Under the pieces are notes generated by a model, which was not told the DNA's origin, did not search any database, and saw only the letters and a program-made list of their open reading frames with translations. 53,642 bases of DNA from Nonomuraea longispora. GTDB lineage: Bacteria > Actinomycetota > Actinomycetes > Streptosporangiales > Streptosporangiaceae. The position numbers and the translations under genes are program-made. Position 1 is the first letter of the stretch. Every line of letters begins with the position of its first letter. The stretch covers positions 1 to 53,642 of the forward strand of contig NZ_SMJZ01000029.1 of the NCBI RefSeq assembly GCF_004348345.1. Direction: 5' to 3'. Below, piece after piece: positions 51,054 through 53,642 of the stretch.

Positions 51054-52163
51054 ATGCTCCCGCCCGACGTGATCTCCACCGGTTCCCTGATCCTGCGGCC
51101 GCCCGCGGAGCCGGACACCGAGGCGATCGTCATGACCTGCGACGACCCGGTGTCGGCCAGGTTCCTGCCGCTGCTGCCCTCCCCTTACCGAGCCGAGGAC
51201 GCGCGCGACCACCTCGGCAGGGTCGCGGCGACGTGGCGGGAAGGCGGCGCGGAGTTCGCGATCACCGAGAACGGCCGCTACGCCGGCTCCATCGGCGTCA
51301 CGCCGCCGGACCGCTGGGGCGTGACCGGGATCGGCTACCTGGTGGCGCCGTGGGCCCGGGGCAGGAACGTCGCGGCCACGGCGGCCAGGGCGGTCACCGA
51401 CTGGCTGTTCGACCACGGGGTGCGCCGGGTGGAGCTGCAGACCGAGGTGGAGAACGTGGCGAGCCTGCGGGTGGCGTACAAAGCGGGTTTTCGTGAGGAG
51501 GGGCGCAGGCGCGACGCCAAGCGGCTGCGCGACGGCCGGTACGCCGACTTCGTCACGTTCGCCCGGCTGCCCGGCGACGTCATGGTGGCGGAGCCGTACC
51601 TCCCGCTCTTCGACGGCGGGAAGCTCACCGACGGGGTCGTGGCGCTGGAGCCGCTGGCCGCCGAGGACGCCACGGACTTCCACCGGATGATGGCCGAGCC
51701 GAGCGTGGCGGCCTACTCCGTGGAGCCGCCGGCCACGCTGGAGGAGAACCAGCGGCGCTGCCGCTACACCGGCTACTGGTGGGTGTCGGGGCAGCGCGTC
51801 GAGCTGGCGGTCAGGGACGCGGCCTCGCGGGCGTTCGCGGGGCACGTGCAGCTGACGCAGGTGGTCCCGGCATTGGGGCAGGCGATGATCGGCTACTCGT
51901 TGGCGCCGGAGTACCGGAGGAAGGGGCTCATGACGCGCGCGGTGCGGCTGCTGGTGGACTGGGCGTTCGCCAGCACGCCCCTGCACCGGATCGTGGCGGG
52001 CACCGAGGCGGGCAACACGGCCTCGCAGGCGGTGCTGGAGCGCGCCGGGTTCGGCCGGGAGGGCGTGCACCGTCAGCTGTTCCCTCAGCCGGACGGCACG
52101 TGGGCCGACGACGTGGCGTGGGCCCGCCTGCGGCCGGCCGTGCCCGTCGGCGGGACATCCTGA
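51054..52163 (+). CDS. Protein with two GNAT acetyltransferase domains
   Basis: This is a 369-residue fusion of two RimJ/RimL-like N-acetyltransferase domains (about 1-175 and 190-362). In domain 1 the acetyl-CoA loop is APWARGRNVAATAA; in domain 2 it is APEYRRKGLMTRAV. Both also show the family ending (SLRVAYKAGFREEG; ASQAVLERAGFGREG). ATG 51054 lacks a ribosome-binding site, but ATAAGT lies a few bases upstream, fitting a leaderless mRNA. It diverges from trmI with 55 bases between. Substrates could be protein N-termini or small amines; unknown. Confidence 0.9.
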   Translation: MLPPDVISTGSLILRPPAEPDTEAIVMTCDDPVSARFLPLLPSPYRAEDARDHLGRVAATWREGGAEFAITENGRYAGSIGVTPPDRWGVTGIGYLVAPWARGRNVAATAARAVTDWLFDHGVRRVELQTEVENVASLRVAYKAGFREEGRRRDAKRLRDGRYADFVTFARLPGDVMVAEPYLPLFDGGKLTDGVVALEPLAAEDATDFHRMMAEPSVAAYSVEPPATLEENQRRCRYTGYWWVSGQRVELAVRDAASRAFAGHVQLTQVVPALGQAMIGYSLAPEYRRKGLMTRAVRLLVDWAFASTPLHRIVAGTEAGNTASQAVLERAGFGREGVHRQLFPQPDGTWADDVAWARLRPAVPVGGTS

Positions 52164-52223
52164 TTTCCTGTCGAGGGCTGGTCAAGGGGGTCGTCCAGGG
52201 CGATAGTCAGGGCACCCGCACGT

Positions 52224-52262
52224 GAGGGTCGCGTGATCGGGGTACGCGATCACGCGACCCTC
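52224..52262. terminator. 16-bp perfect stem hairpin after the GNAT gene
   Basis: GAGGGTCGCGTGATCG pairs with CGATCACGCGACCCTC around a seven-base loop. It begins 61 bases after the GNAT stop and is the likely terminator for that gene. Confidence 0.75.
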
Positions 52263-52289
52263 TCCCCCGAGGGGCACCGCGATCCCTTA

Positions 52290-52514
52290 CGACCGCGCCG
52301 ACGTCGCCATGCGCGAGCTCATCGCCGTGTTCTCCTGCCTGGAGACGGCGAACCTGACCGGCCGGCTGGCACGTGCGGCCGCGGCCGTCGCGGGCACCGC
52401 GAACGCGCGATTGTCCAGGTGGACGTGCTGCGCCGGCACGCCTGCTCGATCCACGTGCACGCCCCGCCGGGCGATCCGCTGCGCGTGCGCGGTGGCTCGC
52501 GGACCCGGGCGTGA
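52290..52514 (+). pseudogene. Possible decayed coding region
   Basis: One frame reads DRADVAMRELIAVFSCLETA and on to AVAGTANA. Near 52400-52410 another frame takes over with IVQVDVLRRHACSIHVHAPP and ends at 52512-52514. Each part looks protein-like, and a single frame change would join them. I do not recognise a family, and it may be chance in GC-rich DNA. Confidence 0.25.
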
Positions 52515-52779
52515 TGATGCGCGGGTGCGGTCTTTCCGGCCGGTCCAGCGGCGGTCGGCCCTCTTATCGCGCAGGGGCTATCCCGAGGTTACGGACGACC
52601 GGTTCCGGACCCAATGAGGGCGGGAAACGGTGCCACGGCGGCTTCTCCGGCCCGCTAACCCGTGAAGATCCTTCGCCTTTTCCCGACTTTTGGCCAGAGC
52701 GACACTTTTCCCGTATATAGCGCTATAAACCTGTGCTTCGCGGCCGGAATGCCCGGCGTGGCCGCCGATCCGCCGTACA

Positions 52780-52822
52780 CGCCGGACGCCCGCGCCCTCG
52801 GCGAGGGCGCGGGCGTCCGGCG
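52780..52822. terminator. 20-bp perfect stem hairpin after the FHA gene
   Basis: Twenty bases from 52780 (CGCCGGACGCCC...) pair exactly with 52803-52822 across a three-base loop (GGC). It lies 13 bases beyond the FHA gene stop on the - strand. It is the longest perfect stem noticed in the window. Confidence 0.8.
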
Positions 52823-52835
52823 ATCGAGGCGTCCG

Positions 52836-53642
52836 TCAGCCCCGGTGGGCCTCGAAGCGGAGCGTGCGGGACACACCCACCCGGACGGTCGTTCCCGGCG
52901 CGATGGTGACGGGCTCGTTGGGCGGGATGTCGTAGAAGTTGGGATCACCGGGCGGCTGGATCTGCGTGCCGTTGACCGAGCCGAGATCCACCAGGTTGAC
53001 GTCCCAGCCGTCCAGCGCCACCCGCAGATGGCGGCGCGAGACCGAGCCGTCGGGACTGGTGACCTTGGCCGGCCTGGCGTTGCCGCCGGCCACCTCCGGC
53101 GCGCGTTCCGGGTCGCGGCCGAGGAGGTAGTCGCTCTCCAGAGGCAGCGCCGTGCCGTCGTCGAGGACGAGGACCCCCAGCGAGGGCCGCGGCCCTTTGT
53201 AGGGAACCAGGGTGCGCTGGACCAGGGCGATGCCGCAGACGGCGCAGTAGGGCACGCGGGGGTCGTTGAAGTGGTCGTTCTTGCAGTCGACCCCGTAGAC
53301 CAGCGGCCGGTCGCCGTGGTCGCCCTGCTGCTCCTGCTGCTGGGGCGGGCCTGGCTGGTCGTAGTGCTCCTGCGGGCCGGGCGGGGGCGGACCGGGCTGG
53401 TCGTAGTGGTCGGGCGGCCCCATGTGCTGGCCGGCCTGCTGCTCGGCGCCGTTGCCCGGATGCGCGGGCTCGTCGTAGGAGGGGAACTGCTGCTGCGGCT
53501 CCTGCAGGTGCGGCGGCTGGTCCTGCGGCGGGCCGAAGGGCGACTGCTGGTCGTGGGGATGACCGTAGGGGGGCTGGTCCTGCGGCGGACCGAAGGGCGA
53601 CTGCTGCTCCGGGGGCGGGCCGTAGGGAGACTGGTCCTGCGG
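52836..53642 (-). CDS. FHA-domain protein with Pro/Gln-rich repeats (5' end outside window)
   Basis: The frame is open to the right edge, so only the last 268 residues are visible. The outer part is low-complexity with repeats of the type SPFGPPQDQPPYG and HYDQPGPP. A small Cys-containing segment follows (DCKNDHF, then YCAVCG), resembling a zinc ribbon. The C-terminal FHA domain reads DYLLGRDPE, SVSRRHLRV and LVDLGSVNGT, with the conserved Arg, Ser, His and Asn that bind phosphothreonine. It probably takes part in Ser/Thr-kinase signalling as the readout of a complex encoded further right. An ATG at 53423 is in frame but lies within the repeats, so it is not the likely start. Confidence 0.9.
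   Translation of the reverse strand, partial: PQDQSPYGPPPEQQSPFGPPQDQPPYGHPHDQQSPFGPPQDQPPHLQEPQQQFPSYDEPAHPGNGAEQQAGQHMGPPDHYDQPGPPPPGPQEHYDQPGPPQQQEQQGDHGDRPLVYGVDCKNDHFNDPRVPYCAVCGIALVQRTLVPYKGPRPSLGVLVLDDGTALPLESDYLLGRDPERAPEVAGGNARPAKVTSPDGSVSRRHLRVALDGWDVNLVDLGSVNGTQIQPPGDPNFYDIPPNEPVTIAPGTTVRVGVSRTLRFEAHRG

Larger units (their letters stand above)
52164..52835. other. Gene-poor 670-base region
   Basis: It contains two strong hairpins (52224-52262 and 52780-52822), a possible decayed reading frame (52290-52514) and an AT-rich patch with the palindrome TATAGCGCTATA (52716-52727). I see no intact gene. Confidence 0.5.

Overview
The window is high-GC, gene-dense DNA from a filamentous or mycelial-type actinobacterium, most likely the Streptosporangiales (Nonomuraea-like). 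The placement is inferred from GC-rich codon use, many GTG starts, a complete Pup-proteasome locus, a WYL-type PafB/PafC pair, TatA/TatC without TatB, and a DmdR/IdeR-type iron box. No rRNA or tRNA gene was seen.

Region 1 (1-7032, + strand) is a tightly overlapping operon: a dipeptide/oligopeptide ABC transporter (two permeases, the first cut by the window edge, and two ATPases), a proline iminopeptidase, an Xaa-Pro aminopeptidase and a DapA-type lyase. It looks like uptake and breakdown of proline- or hydroxyproline-rich peptides. Region 2 (7072-15235) is mixed: GH36 alpha-galactosidase, an iron-box-controlled siderophore-interacting protein, an unknown membrane-anchored protein, a STAS protein, a TetR regulator, and an ABC exporter preceded by a 39-residue Arg/Trp/Cys-rich peptide gene and a perfect 13-bp hairpin. 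This last trio is the most unusual item in the window.

Region 3 (15295-24640) is the conserved helY-dagK-tatC-tatA-(small membrane protein)-pafC-pafB block, with a divergent DUF3866 gene and a Cys-containing HTH regulator/DUF3291 pair. Region 4 (about 24.7-36.9 kb) appears to be an accessory insertion between two once-tandem FKBP genes. The left FKBP copy is a frameshifted pseudogene. The insertion carries a MarR regulator, a NarL-type two-component system, a DUF6223 protein, and a decaying glycan-use cluster (GH2, LacI, sulfatase, a solute-binding protein with an internal deletion, and a malF/malG relic), followed by a PepSY membrane protein and a small membrane protein.

Region 5 (36.9-51.0 kb) is the Pup-proteasome system on the - strand: FKBP lipoprotein, pafA, prcA, prcB, pup, dop, arc/mpa and trmI. 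It is interrupted by a secreted protein, a dinB2 polymerase (+ strand, between pup and prcB), an acyltransferase and a diaminopropionate ammonia-lyase. Pup ends in GGE, so it needs no deamidation; PafA ligates it, Dop removes it, ARC unfolds the target through its C-terminal QYL docking motif, and PrcBA degrades it. PafBC is expected to control DNA-damage genes, which makes the embedded dinB2 notable. Region 6 (51.0 kb to end) holds a double-GNAT protein, a 670-base stretch with two very strong hairpins and a possible decayed reading frame, and the C-terminal part of a Pro/Gln-rich FHA protein that runs off the right edge.
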